Below, piece after piece: positions 54,170 through 64,000 of a stretch of 64,000 nt of DNA; position 1 is the first letter of the stretch; every line of letters starts with the position of its first letter. The notes under the pieces were generated by a model. That model saw only the letters and a list, made by a program, of their open reading frames with translations, did no database searches and was not told where the DNA came from. Where the stretch lies: contig OZ026601.1 in assembly GCA_964020085.1 (NCBI GenBank), positions 16,068,530 to 16,132,529 on the forward strand, written 5' to 3'. The DNA is from Micromussa lordhowensis. Lineage: Eukaryota > Cnidaria > Anthozoa > Scleractinia > Lobophylliidae. The translations under genes and the position numbers were made by a program.

Positions 54170-57100
54170 TTAGGGACAAGTCATTGCGACTTGTTTCTCA
54201 AAACGCTTCGTGTGAACTGTTCGTGGGACAAGTCCCTGAATCATCCGTTTTCTTTTTAGGCAAGTCATCAATCCTGCGTTGAAAGGGGTATCAGTGTCAG
54301 ACAGAAGTTCATCAACTGATTCGTCTATAAACCTGATTTCGTTTTGTAGAAAAGAAACAAGGCGATTCATTTCCTTGTTTAAAAGGTCAAGCTCTTCCTG
54401 GCACCTGTTCTGTAAGCAAAGCAAATCAATCATCTGCCTCCTAATGAGGGCGGGCACGGTATCCCCTTTCTCTTGGACTGCAGAGTAGATGCTGCTCCTA
54501 GGATCCTTGGCATCTTCATAGAGAAATCGGGGTAAATCATCGGCAAGATACCCATTTACATCGGACAAAGTTTTGTGGATAGACTTCACAACTTTGTCGA
54601 TCTGCTTTGAGAGTTTAATAGCAATTGCTTGGCCATCTGAAAAGCAAAAAGTGGACAATAACTAACACCGTAATGCATTAGCAATTTTATGGGTTAGATG
54701 GCCAAACAGAAATGCGTACGACTTGGGGGAGAGTCGCAGTTAAAAGCAACTGGAAACGTAATTTGAAACCACACAGACAATGTAGGCAGCAATATGATGA
54801 AAAAAATTTAATGCAGACCATGATTAGCAAAGTATACATGTTCCTAATTTTTTCATAGGAGTTTTTTCAGTTCATTACCAGCATACTTCCCCTTCAGTTC
54901 TATCAAGAAACATCTTTCGGATGCCATATAATGTAACTTCAACAGGAGTTCGCTCTTTCTCTTCTGGTAGAGGTGTGACCTAACGGTGACAAACACACGG
55001 GATACATCGGACCATCTTTCTCTAATGTCATTTTTTTTCCATGGCTACTATGGACTTCTCGTTCCTGTGTACAGTAAATATATTGCTTGTTCAAAACTTT
55101 AACACACTAAATTTGCTGTCTGTAGAAACTACTTATTCAAGTATTTTTTTTTCCTGCAAATCGGCTGCAAGGAAGGTATTTGCAGATATGACTTACCGTT
55201 TGATTTTCTTTTCAATGTCTTTGACTTTCTCTTGATTTTCATTTGGTACATAGCTCAATTCATTTCTGTAACAAAATATAAAAATGGTGAAGGTACGTAC
55301 ACATAATGTTCAGTCTAACACTACACTTTTTCGTAAAAGCAGTACCTCTTTCATATACCTCATATATAGTAAGTTAAATTTTTTACCACAATTACTGACA
55401 AATCTTCAATAATCACTAAAACAGAAAGTCTTCTTTGTGTAGCTTTAATCCACTCAACCAGAAGGAGCACCCGTTGCAAAATTATTATTGAAAGGCCTTT
55501 TTATATACCTAAATGATAGATCTTCCTTACCCTTCCATATGCCTAAAGCCTGCAAAAGGCACCCCTTTCGAGCAGAGCCTCCTCGTATAGGACGTTTGAT
55601 GTCCAGAGTAACCCCTTCACTGGGGATTATGGCTACAACACATCGAAATCATGAAATTAGTAGGTGGTATTTCCACACACTATATACCTGAGTTTTTTGG
55701 ACAGGAGAAGCCAGCTGACATAAGACTCGTCCCACTGCAGTATTAATCCTGTAACACATAAGTACTATTTAAGTGAGAACAAAAAACGTTTTTCTTCTTT
55801 ATGATGACTAAATGCTGAGGAACCTTGTTCTTTTGGTTTCAATGATTCCACCTCTTCCTTTTGCCACTCTTGTATCACATCAACATCACAACCTAGTTAA
55901 GGTAAATACATGAATTACAATTTTCATAAAGAATGCATGTGGCCATTGTGCTATTTATGCAGTGACTGAAAAATGAAATGAAATGTATACCTGGAAGTTT
56001 TTCAGTAAGTTCCTCAAGCTTTGCAGTGGCATCCTTAAGAAATGTTTCTGCCCTTGCAAACTTTGCTTTTAGAGTAACACCTACGAATGTTAACAGAATT
56101 AATCAGAGTTCAATATGTGCCATACGACTAATTAACCTTGAGCTACATCTTAAAACACACACTTCTTAAAAAAAAAAATGGAACATTAAAACTATGATAG
56201 AAAGTAAATGTTATTGATTTTACTTTTTAGCAAAGTCCACTTTGTGAAAGTTATGTGTGCAATAAAATTAAACATTACCAAATTTGAATAACAAATGTTG
56301 GCCATAGAGAAGAAGCCCGTCAGTCAAAACGTCTGTTCTTTTGAGAGCACTCCTTTCTTTAGTGACAGAGGAAAACCTGCGCAGAAAGGACCATAACCTT
56401 TCCACCCCTTCACCATCTGTCAATCCAATTCCCTTGATCCTTCTTGGACTGTACTGGATCTACAGACAATCAAATTGCAGATCTATATAACTTATATAGC
56501 ATAGACCTTGCCTCAGATAGCTAACTCATGTACTTAAAGGTTTGATTTTCATTTTATGTGGCTTAAGTTTTAATTTGGGCAAAGTAAACCCCAATTTAAG
56601 ACTTTCTGGTCAGCAGCGATTCCCAAAGCTGACAGGCTTATGTGGGGTGACCACCAGTAAGTACATTTTCTGCTCACTGAAGTTGATTCAGCATGATGGT
56701 GCCTGATGGCTTTGATGCTTGTATGGTATATTACCATGACTACAGTCATTGTACTCTGCCACTTGAGCCCAGTGCCCTTCCACGTTAAAGACACATTGGA
56801 TGATTATATTTATGTATAATAAGTTAAATTTGAAAGTTTGAAACGAATAATACATTCTGTTCTCAATGAATCAAAATTATTCCAAAATACTACATGTAGG
56901 CAGCAGGCACTGGTGGTTTTGACTCTAAGAAACCATGTTATTGAAAACTGTATAACCAGCATTGAGGTACTGCTACATACAGTACCGCTCAAAAGTAAGT
57001 TACCACCCTCTCGCGAGACGAGAATCTTGTCTCGCGAGACGAGACTCTCGTCTCGCGAGACTCTCGCGAGAGCCTAAAAAAACTGTAAGTTCAACTGCTT

Positions 57101-60100
57101 GAATTTCTCGCGAGACTTTAATAGCCTATTGTAACTTCGCACGCTCGAACGTTTGCCGAACTCTGTCGTTTGTTTGTCACGTTCATTTGAGACTGACTCT
57201 TAAACTTTTCAAATCTACCTGGCTCAAAAATCGTAGCCAAGAATATGCTGCAAAGCTTTCTATTTTACAGCTGTAAAAGCCTATTGCAATGCGAACTTGC
57301 GCGCTCGAACGAAGCGTTTGCCGAACTCTGTTGATCGTTGAGTTATCACGTTCGTTTGAGATTTGACTATTAAAGTTTTCAAATCTACTTCGCTCGAAAA
57401 TCGTAGCCAAGAATATGCCGTCGTTTATGGACTTAAGAGTGCTCAAATCTGTACGATGAAAGTTTGCCGATCGATCGTAGCGTCCTCTTTTGCCAATTAT
57501 ATAAAGTGAAAGTCGTGGATATTGAAGCTATAGACTTCACTTTTACCGGTCATTTAGAAATGTTTGTAAACCAGGAAGAAAGCAGTGATGAAAACATTTA
57601 ACAGTTTCATGTTCGAAAACAAATACGTACAGACAGTTCTTGGCTTTTGTGTCATTCGCATTTTTCAAGATCTGCAAAATTGAACATCATTTAGAACAGA
57701 TTTACACTGTAGATCGATGATCGACGGGCATTATTACATTTGAAATAAATTAGGAAGCGTGCATTTTACAGTATTACAGTAACCGGATAAGTAATGCCGA
57801 GTCGAGCCCAGAATTTTTTTCTCGCAGCAGGGAGAAGGAGAAAAATATCCCCGCCAAATCATAGATCTCGGCCAAGATAAGACGCATCGAAGAAAAATTG
57901 TTCAACAAACCCCAGTTTTAAGCGTTAAGATCCCAAGATTGCATCTAAGATAAATAAAAGTTGAACGCTGATAAAAGTATAGTTTAATTCATATGGGGGG
58001 AAACTGGCAATTGAGCATTCGCAAAAAGGTAAAAAAATAACCCATATTGAGATCTATTGAGCACGTTGGCGCCAAGATCAGACATTTATGTCAAAAATTT
58101 GCATAAGTTAACATGACGTTTGAGCGTTCAAATAAACACCAGGGTGAACCCGAAATAAACATAACATTAACGAAAAATTTCCAAAAATAAAGGATTCAAT
58201 GGATACAATTGAAGGAAAGGATAAGTGTTAGTACATTTCAGTTCTCCAACTCAGCTGTGAAGTGGACGCTAGTCACGATTGAAACCAACAACATTCAACG
58301 CTACATTCAACGCGGTTTTGTCTGTGCTTAAATTTCTTTCGTGTAAAAGAAGTTTTGTGAATTAAATTTACTTTTGATACGACATGAAATAATCAATTTT
58401 CTGTAGTATTGGTATTCCAAGAGGCTAACGTAGTAGCGAGAAAATTCCAAACAAAGTGTAAATATTTTCGTAATTCACGTGGGTGAAAAGTTCTGTGTAT
58501 CGGCACGCCTCGGCAAGCTGGTTGGATTCTTTGTCTGAAGTGTTTCCAAGATCCTGGTCGAAAAAATGATAACTCCGGGACACAAATTATTCATTCAAAT
58601 GGTAAAATACTCTTTCCTTGAGCAAAAAATGGTTTATTAAAGTTTCAATCGTGTGCCGCTCATGTTAAGTTTTTTTTTCATCAAAGAAAAGTTCCGTGTT
58701 TCGGCGCGGGTTGGGAAGTCGCTTGCTTGGACCGTGTTTACTTCATGTCGAAAAAAAATGTTATCTTTCATTTGTTTTTGCTCCTTGAAGATGGGACTGT
58801 AAAAGCGTCTATTCCCGGTTCTCTTCAACAAAACACAGTGAATTTTTTATTCAACGGCAAAATACTTCAGTGCAGTGTAATGAATATACAATCGGTTTTG
58901 TTAATTTCAGCTAGTCTGAAGGTATACGCGCGTATACTTTATACGGGTTTTCATAAAGAGAGGCCTTTTTCTCGTCTTTTCGTTTGTAATGACAACATTT
59001 AAGTTCAAGTTTAATTCATCTGGAATGAAAACAATGAGTTCCAGTTCAATGGACTTGCAGAGGCACGAAATTCAAATTCGATCTCGATGCAGCAAGGAAT
59101 AACTCGGAGTAATCGGAGAAAGATTGAAACTTTACCAAGCGCTTTCCATAACGGATCAGCTTCTTCAATTCTGGCAATAGTACCGATCTTGCGAAACAAG
59201 TTTCGTTTCAGTTCATTCGCACGGACGTAATATGGCAATTAAACATGCTAAAAAACATTTCACCGACTGGTGCGATGCAATGTTCCAATAATTCGCTAAC
59301 GTCTTAGCGTTTTTCTTCATACATTTAACTTCAGTTCTTCATAACTCCAGTCCATTAAAGTTTTTGGTTTGCAATGACAGTGTTGAAACTAGCGAAGCAA
59401 GTTTCAATTCAAGGCCTCTTCACGCCGTATTAGCAGGAATTTCACGAAGCATACATGTACATCGCGGCAAACCCGTCGCGAGAAATAAATCGTTTTCTTG
59501 CAAGCCAATTGCTTGAAATGTATTCCAAAATATACGCTTCAGTGGTTCTCGTGAGACGAGACTCTCAACACCTTCCAAAAGACATCAACACCTTCCAAAA
59601 GGCTTTCCTGAGATGAACACTAACACATATGATCATGTAAATGAAAAATTAAGTAGTGATGAAATCTGAAGCGAACATGTGATTCTCACAGATATTCAAG
59701 CAATTTAAGCAATAACATAAATTTATTTTATAACCAAAAGCAGAGAAGAAGAAAATCTGGCCCCACTGGGATTTGAGCCCATAACAGTTGCATTTAGCAC
59801 TGCAAAGCTCTACCCACTACCTATGAAGACCAATCTATTGGAAGCAGGCCAATAACCATGAAAAGAAATGATGAAATAGAGAATGGAATTGTGTAAACAA
59901 CAAAAATGACAACTTGAGAAAGTGTAAGAACTTTACAAAAGATAATTATGTGGCTAGCCTTACATACGTATGTTTCATACCTGCCAAGGAACTCATCAGA
60001 GACCTTTTGACTAACTCGTCAAACATCATGTTTGAAGTCCCGCCAGCATCGAAATGATGGTGGCAATCTGGCCTTATATCACATAAGGATTCCCAATTGG

Positions 60101-61984
60101 GTAATCTGCCAATTCAACAACTTGACAAAGTGTAAGAATTTTACAATAGATAATTACATGGCTACCCTTACATTCTTATGTTTCATCCCTGCCAAGGGAC
60201 TCATCAGAGACCTTTTGGCTAACTCGTCAAACGTCGTGTTTGAAGTCCCGCTAGCATCAAAATGATGGTAGCAATCTGGCCATCGTCAAAAGCTTAACTT
60301 ACCCTCAAATGGTTTGCTAACAGACAAGCTATATCATACATGAGGATTACTTTGCTTCTGGTGTTCTCATTAAGACTTCTAATCCGTTTAAGCTCATAAA
60401 CAGAGTATGATATTCTGTTGAATGAAACAAATATTGAAGAAGTAGTACACATAATCTAAGACTAATTGACTCGGTACAATTCCAATAATGATTTAAAACA
60501 TACACTTTGTACTAACTGATAAGAAAGTTACACAATGGTGATGTTACTAGTGTAAAGAATGATACAATGTACAATACATGTACAATTAACAAGAGCATAA
60601 TACAATTAACAAGTACAAATGTATCTCTGTACAGTATATTTACAAAGTATTTAAATACTCCTTACCTTTCACCATGCTTTATGTTATGGAATCCTTTAGG
60701 AAAGTCATGTCTTCATACTGGCCAAAAGACACCTTTCTCATCAAAGAGTTTGTTTTTTCCCTTTGATCTCAAAGCTGAGAGAACTTCCCCAGCATGGAAC
60801 TTACTGCAGTTCTATGAAAAAAAATACACTATTAAAGTTAAAGGGCAAAAAGGAAAATCATACAGCTATCACACCAACCTCTATGCCATCATGTAAGAGC
60901 ACTGCAGCAATGTCTCAAGTACAGACATGCTTTTACCTGCTCAATGTCTGCTCCAGCTTTGCCATAACTGTTGACCAAGTTGTCAACATCATCCTGATCT
61001 GCAAATAGGAGAGTTCCATTTTTGGGTGTTCCTAAGTTATGCCCTTTTTCCTTTTTTCTACACAGTCCAAAGCACCCATCCATGCTTTCAATGAGAACAC
61101 CATCATCCTGTTCAAAATAAAAAACCCAACATATTACAGCAGAACTTAAAGAAGAGTGCATCTTGTGTGCTTCAAAATAAGTGATTCAATAAGATTGTGA
61201 AATTCTTGCTATAGTATTCAGAATAAAATTACAATGTACAGTTACCCTAGGCCATAGTGGACACCAAGCTCCATTGTATAAGTTTCCGTTGTACTTTGTA
61301 CAATGTCTGTATTGATACATGAAATACCTTCATGTAAAAAAATAAACAAACAAAATGTCAATTAGGACTTTTTCATGAGTCAGTAAATTATGCACCTGTA
61401 TGGCAAGACATGTCTTTCGTAAATTAATGCAAATGAAATGTTGACCTTAAGACAAATAGTCAATGTACAGTTCACTTAGAATCACATTATTGGATGTAAG
61501 GCTGTGCCTGAATTCTGTATGAGAGTAACATGCCTCTAGCTGAGAATGTTATGAGATATTGTAAACTACATAGCAGGTCTGACACTCTCAGCCATGCACA
61601 CATACCTGAATTCTTCAAAGCATTCTGAATTAAGAATACTGTAAATTGAGTTAACCTGAAAAACATGATTTTATGTACAATTCAACCAGAATCAATCAAA
61701 AATATGTGTATCTTGTCATGTGTTGTAAAGATGGCAATGATAATTTCTTCATGCAAACCTACATGTGTTGGTTGCAGTTGAGGATTAAGTTCTGCAATCA
61801 CTTCTGAGATGTTTAGCAGGAACACTTGACAATGAAGAAACACCTTCTCAACAAACTCCATCAGTTTGAAGTTAAATCCTGTGGTGGGATTTGCTGGTGA
61901 CCCTGGCCAGAACTGACATTTCAAGAGTGTGACAGCAACTGGTTCACAATCACACACTTGCACATATTTCAGGTGATGATTTCC
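54170..61984 (-). CDS. KDZ (Kyakuja-Dileera-Zisupton) type transposase gene, multi-exon
   Basis: Thirteen exons with agreeing splice sites and phases: 61984-61763, 61655-61606, 61327-61256, 61107-60937, 60811-60666, 60414-60303, 56459-56279, 56080-55991, 55892-55824, 55748-55688, 55265-55197, 55021-54879 and 54636-54170. Family marks in order: CDCEPVAVTLLKCQFWPGSP (CxC2-like), SMDGCFGL (first Asp), a GVFG and HGER region, MYDIACLLANHLR (second Asp) and GLTDGEGVERLWSFLRRFS (Glu), then an alpha-helical C-terminal half. KDZ enzymes are cut-and-paste transposases with a DDE core. The exon that should carry the Y-G-H motif before DGEG was not found in the 3.8-kb intron 60302-56460, so the gene may be broken there. 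I see no stop within the listed exons. Confidence 0.8.
57009..57115. promoter_or_regulatory. Cluster of five TCTCGCGAGA palindromes
   Basis: Exact TCTCGCGAGA at 57009-57018, 57030-57039, 57051-57060, 57062-57071 and 57106-57115, with CGAGACGAGA spacers. In vertebrates this palindrome is a core-promoter element of CpG-rich promoters, linked to BANP and ZBTB33. A regulatory role here is inference; a satellite-like origin is possible. Confidence 0.6.
57118..57423. repeat. Diverged tandem duplication, about 155-bp period
   Basis: GCCTATTGTAACTTCGCACG... to ...AATCGTAGCCAAGAATATGC at about 57122-57241 recurs at 57279-57419 with many substitutions. Confidence 0.75.
59758..59835 (-). mobile_element. 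tRNA-derived SINE head (tentative)
   Basis: On the minus strand ATAGGTAGTGGGTAGAGC resembles a pol III A box and GGGCTCAAATCCCAG a B box, with a stem-loop of anticodon-arm shape between them. The acceptor stem does not pair well, so this is not a normal tRNA gene. Confidence 0.45.
59910..60281. repeat. Tandem duplication, 208-bp period
   Basis: About 164 bp (GTGTAAGAACTTTACA... to ...GCAATCTGGCC) at 59910-60073 recurs at 60118-60281 with roughly ten percent differences. On the minus strand both copies keep an open stretch around TTFDELAKRSLMSPLAG-like residues, possibly an old exon. Confidence 0.75.
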
Positions 61985-62581
61985 TGCCATTCGTGATATG
62001 TAAAGGAGTAGAAAAAGACATGAACAACTCAAGAAATTGTAAACAAAAAAATAACATTTAAAAAAAAACATCACTAACAGCCTAATATAGTTTATTAATA
62101 TATAGTACTAGTCATAATCACTAAACTGAGAATGGCTGACAAATAATATCCGCATGCAGGGTGGTAATTAATTTTTGCAACCACCATAGCAAGTTGTTGT
62201 CATCATTATCAACATCATTATTATTGTATCCGAATAAATACATGTAATACTGCTGACGGGCTGGTTGACTAGAGTAGCATCCAACTATGTCTGATTCTCC
62301 GGCTGGTAATACACTCTCAGTGGAAGAACGTATTAAACAATTGCTTATCTGCTACATTTGCAGCTGCCCTTGACATGTTGAGAATCAGATTAATTAACAT
62401 GTGCATATGTATGCCTAAAATCATTTCATTATTGTTAACACATTTCACGTAAGTAGCACGGAAATATGAAAAGGTACAGTTCAATATTAATACTGATAGC
62501 TTGTAATAGAATTATGAACTGACCTGAGGCATCCAGAAGTCGTAACAGTTTTACTGTTGAGGTTTTGCACGTGTGGCCATA
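61985..62581. other. Intergenic or intronic sequence
   Basis: AT-rich sequence between the most upstream firm KDZ exon and a LINE. No feature recognised. Confidence 0.35.
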
Positions 62582-63360
62582 GCAACAACAACAACAACTT
62601 TATTGACCCTTACACTTGACAGAAATTAAATTAACATTAAATAAAAAATCAAAACTAAAAGGGTGTTGGCTTCCTAAAATAACTAAAAAGTTAACAGAGT
62701 TAGGAAGCCAAATTATATATAATAAATTACAATATTAGGGTCGGAACACAGAAACACACACACAAAAAAAAATGTTTATACATAAACGAAATTTACAACT
62801 CATGGGAAGAAAGAAAAAATATATGTTTATATATGCATATATATGATGATGATTATCAATTTTTATCACTTCATTTTATATATATTTATATATACATAGG
62901 AATTATGTGGTCCAATTTTTCCGAATTAGAGTGCTCGATACAATGAAGTAGAGCGCAATATATATTGAAAAAAGAAAAGAAAAAGAAAAAAAAACAACTA
63001 TACATATATATTTGGAATGAAATCCTCAATAATTATGATAAATTATGATAAATTATGATAAATGAAGAGTTTAAAAACGCAGAGCAACAAATAAATCATA
63101 GAATTATAGCTGGGACTCGTTAACGTGACATTAGTATTGGCACATCAATTCATTTTCTAATTGTTTTTTAAATTCACCGAAAGGGTTTGACTTTATATCT
63201 TTTCCAAAAGAATTCCACACCTTTGGTCCTTGAAAACGAATATTAAATATTCCGTAATTTGTTCTTGCTTGAGGCAGGTAATAAGATTGATTTGCTGCAC
63301 TTCGTGCAACAGCCAACAGTTGCCTCGTCTGAATACAAAGGGACAAACATGCCATCCTAT
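62582..63360 (-). mobile_element. Non-LTR retrotransposon 3' fragment
   Basis: The 63355-63131 part encodes the end of a LINE reverse transcriptase ORF: SYYLPQARTNYGIFNIRFQG, then KVWNSFGKDIKSNPF. On the minus strand the copy ends CAATAAAGTTGTTGTTGTTG at 62582-62605, a short microsatellite tail as in CR1/L2-type elements. The 5' part is missing. It lies between the KDZ exons and the zinc-finger exon upstream. The 3' UTR is extremely AT-rich, with TATATA runs at 62820-62900. Confidence 0.75.
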
Positions 63361-63480
63361 TAAGAACAAGACAGCAAGAGCCAGATAAAAGAACAGTTTA
63401 ACTAGATATGTTACCCTAAAAAGTACCTAAATTGACTTCAATGCAACCGGCCAGAAAACATTCCTAACTTTCATACTGAC

Positions 63481-63854
63481 CTTCCACTGTTCAAGAACAT
63501 GAAACTTGTTTTGACTGCCATGTAAAGCTCGTGCACATCCAACGCAAAAGTACTGGCGAGGCCACAGTATTCACATCGTGTTGTAGCAATAACTTCTTGG
63601 CAGTTGACACAGATTACATTGTCTGGGAGTTGCTGTTCTTCAATGTACGAATTCAGCAATTTTTCTCGTACCTTTTCCCAGTTACCAGAGGTACTCAAAA
63701 CACGATTTTGCTGTTGAGATGTGGACGGCTGGTTCTCGAGATCATGAAGAGGGACATCTTGTTCTTCTGGACTATCGATCTCCTTGTTATTTTCCTCCGT
63801 AGTCTTTTCAGGCTGCCTCCCAAAATCAACTTTCAGCAGAATCGAAACGGTGGT
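63481..63854 (-). CDS. Zinc-finger exon, possibly the KDZ gene's N-terminal part
   Basis: Open from a TAG at 63855-63857 to a donor at 63481 (GGAAG|GTCAG). It has an acidic Gln/Ser linker (PLHDLENQPSTSQQQ), a helix (NWEKVREKLLNSYIEEQQLP) and a CxxC...CxxC pair (ICVNCQEVIATTRCEYCG) fitting a small zinc finger. CxC-type fingers precede KDZ transposases, and strand and order fit, but the 1.5-kb gap holds a LINE and no connecting exon was found. In another frame 63900-63830 reads RFLKCEEYWAQWKVDHRFD, which may be an upstream exon. Confidence 0.5.
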
Positions 63855-64000
63855 CTACTTTCCATTGCGCCCAATATTCTTCACATTTAAGGAAACGGGC
63901 TTTAACTGACACATTTCGTAGGTGATTTAAGCCTGAGGTAACGTACGATCAGTAGGTTTTGGCGAGCACGCAAATAATCAGAAGAAAAGAACGTCTAAAA
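63855..64000. other. Window end, possible 5' part of the zinc-finger gene
   Basis: On the minus strand coding-like residues continue in a different frame from the zinc-finger exon. The window ends before a start codon can be placed. Confidence 0.3.

Larger units (their letters stand above)
56460..60302 (-). other. Large intron of the KDZ gene
   Basis: 3.8 kb holding a TCTCGCGAGA cluster (57009-57115), a diverged duplication (57118-57423), a tRNA-like SINE head (59758-59835) and a 208-bp-period tandem duplication (59910-60281). An exon encoding the Y-G-H motif is expected here and was not found. A promoter-like CpG segment inside it raises the alternative that two genes meet here. Confidence 0.5.

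Noticed and set aside
56570..56794. Open stretch of 74 codons next to a KDZ exon, checked as the missing Y-G-H exon
   Set aside because: It does not contain the expected motif and lies outside plausible splice sites.
1..64000. CRISPR array, bacterial operons, rRNA or canonical tRNA genes
   Set aside because: None seen. The tandem repeats lack CRISPR-like spacer structure and the sequence is clearly eukaryotic.

Overview
This is an animal nuclear window, AT-rich, intron-bearing and crowded with transposable elements. Several protein families point to a cnidarian, most likely a stony coral: a P2X7-like cysteine-rich exon, G2E3-like HECT genes, a KDZ transposase, Crypton-like tyrosine recombinases and a BEL/Pao element. 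The species call is inference from family recognition. I see no rRNA, no canonical tRNA gene and no CRISPR array. Almost all coding sequence lies on the minus strand. Exon borders below were read by eye from GT/AG sites and reading phase.

Layout. 0.2-4.9 kb: a two-exon Crypton-like tyrosine recombinase gene, intact apart from one homopolymer frameshift. 4.9-9.3 kb: tandem duplications, a decayed P2X7-like exon and several foldback or MITE-like repeats. 9.3-14.9 kb: a BEL/Pao retrotransposon with at least five lesions, cut off inside its integrase. 15.8 kb: one integrase-like exon on the plus strand. 16.9-23.0 kb: two HECT ubiquitin-ligase-like genes in tandem. The downstream one (A) has a complete HECT domain and one premature TGA. 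The upstream one (B) is truncated and carries a LINE fragment. 24.9-25.8 kb: three phased plus-strand exons of an unknown gene. 26.5-27.3 kb: a dense field of GGAAC/GTTCC half-sites. 27.7-30.3 kb: a broken SF3-helicase-type element, followed by a decayed Penelope-like terminal repeat and two exons of an unknown gene (to 31.0 kb). 31.2-36.1 kb: duplications, a long inverted repeat, one unknown exon and a TA-flanked MITE. 37.0-39.5 kb: a second, broken Crypton-like gene. 43.6-51.2 kb: a Ngaro-type retrotransposon with textbook split direct repeats, an intron in gag and a nested LINE. 52.1-53.5 kb: a nearly identical 357-bp repeat pair. 54.2-62.0 kb, perhaps to 63.9 kb: a KDZ-type transposase gene in at least 13 exons, with a 3.8-kb intron holding a cluster of TCTCGCGAGA palindromes.

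The genes do not form a pathway. Three separate tyrosine-recombinase genes (two Crypton-like, one Ngaro) occur within 45 kb. Most premature stops are TGA, as expected from CGA-to-TGA decay of methylated repeats. The best candidates for poorly described biology are the zinc-finger/recombinase/SANT gene family, the SF3-helicase element, the intron-bearing Ngaro and the GTTCC and TCTCGCGAGA clusters.
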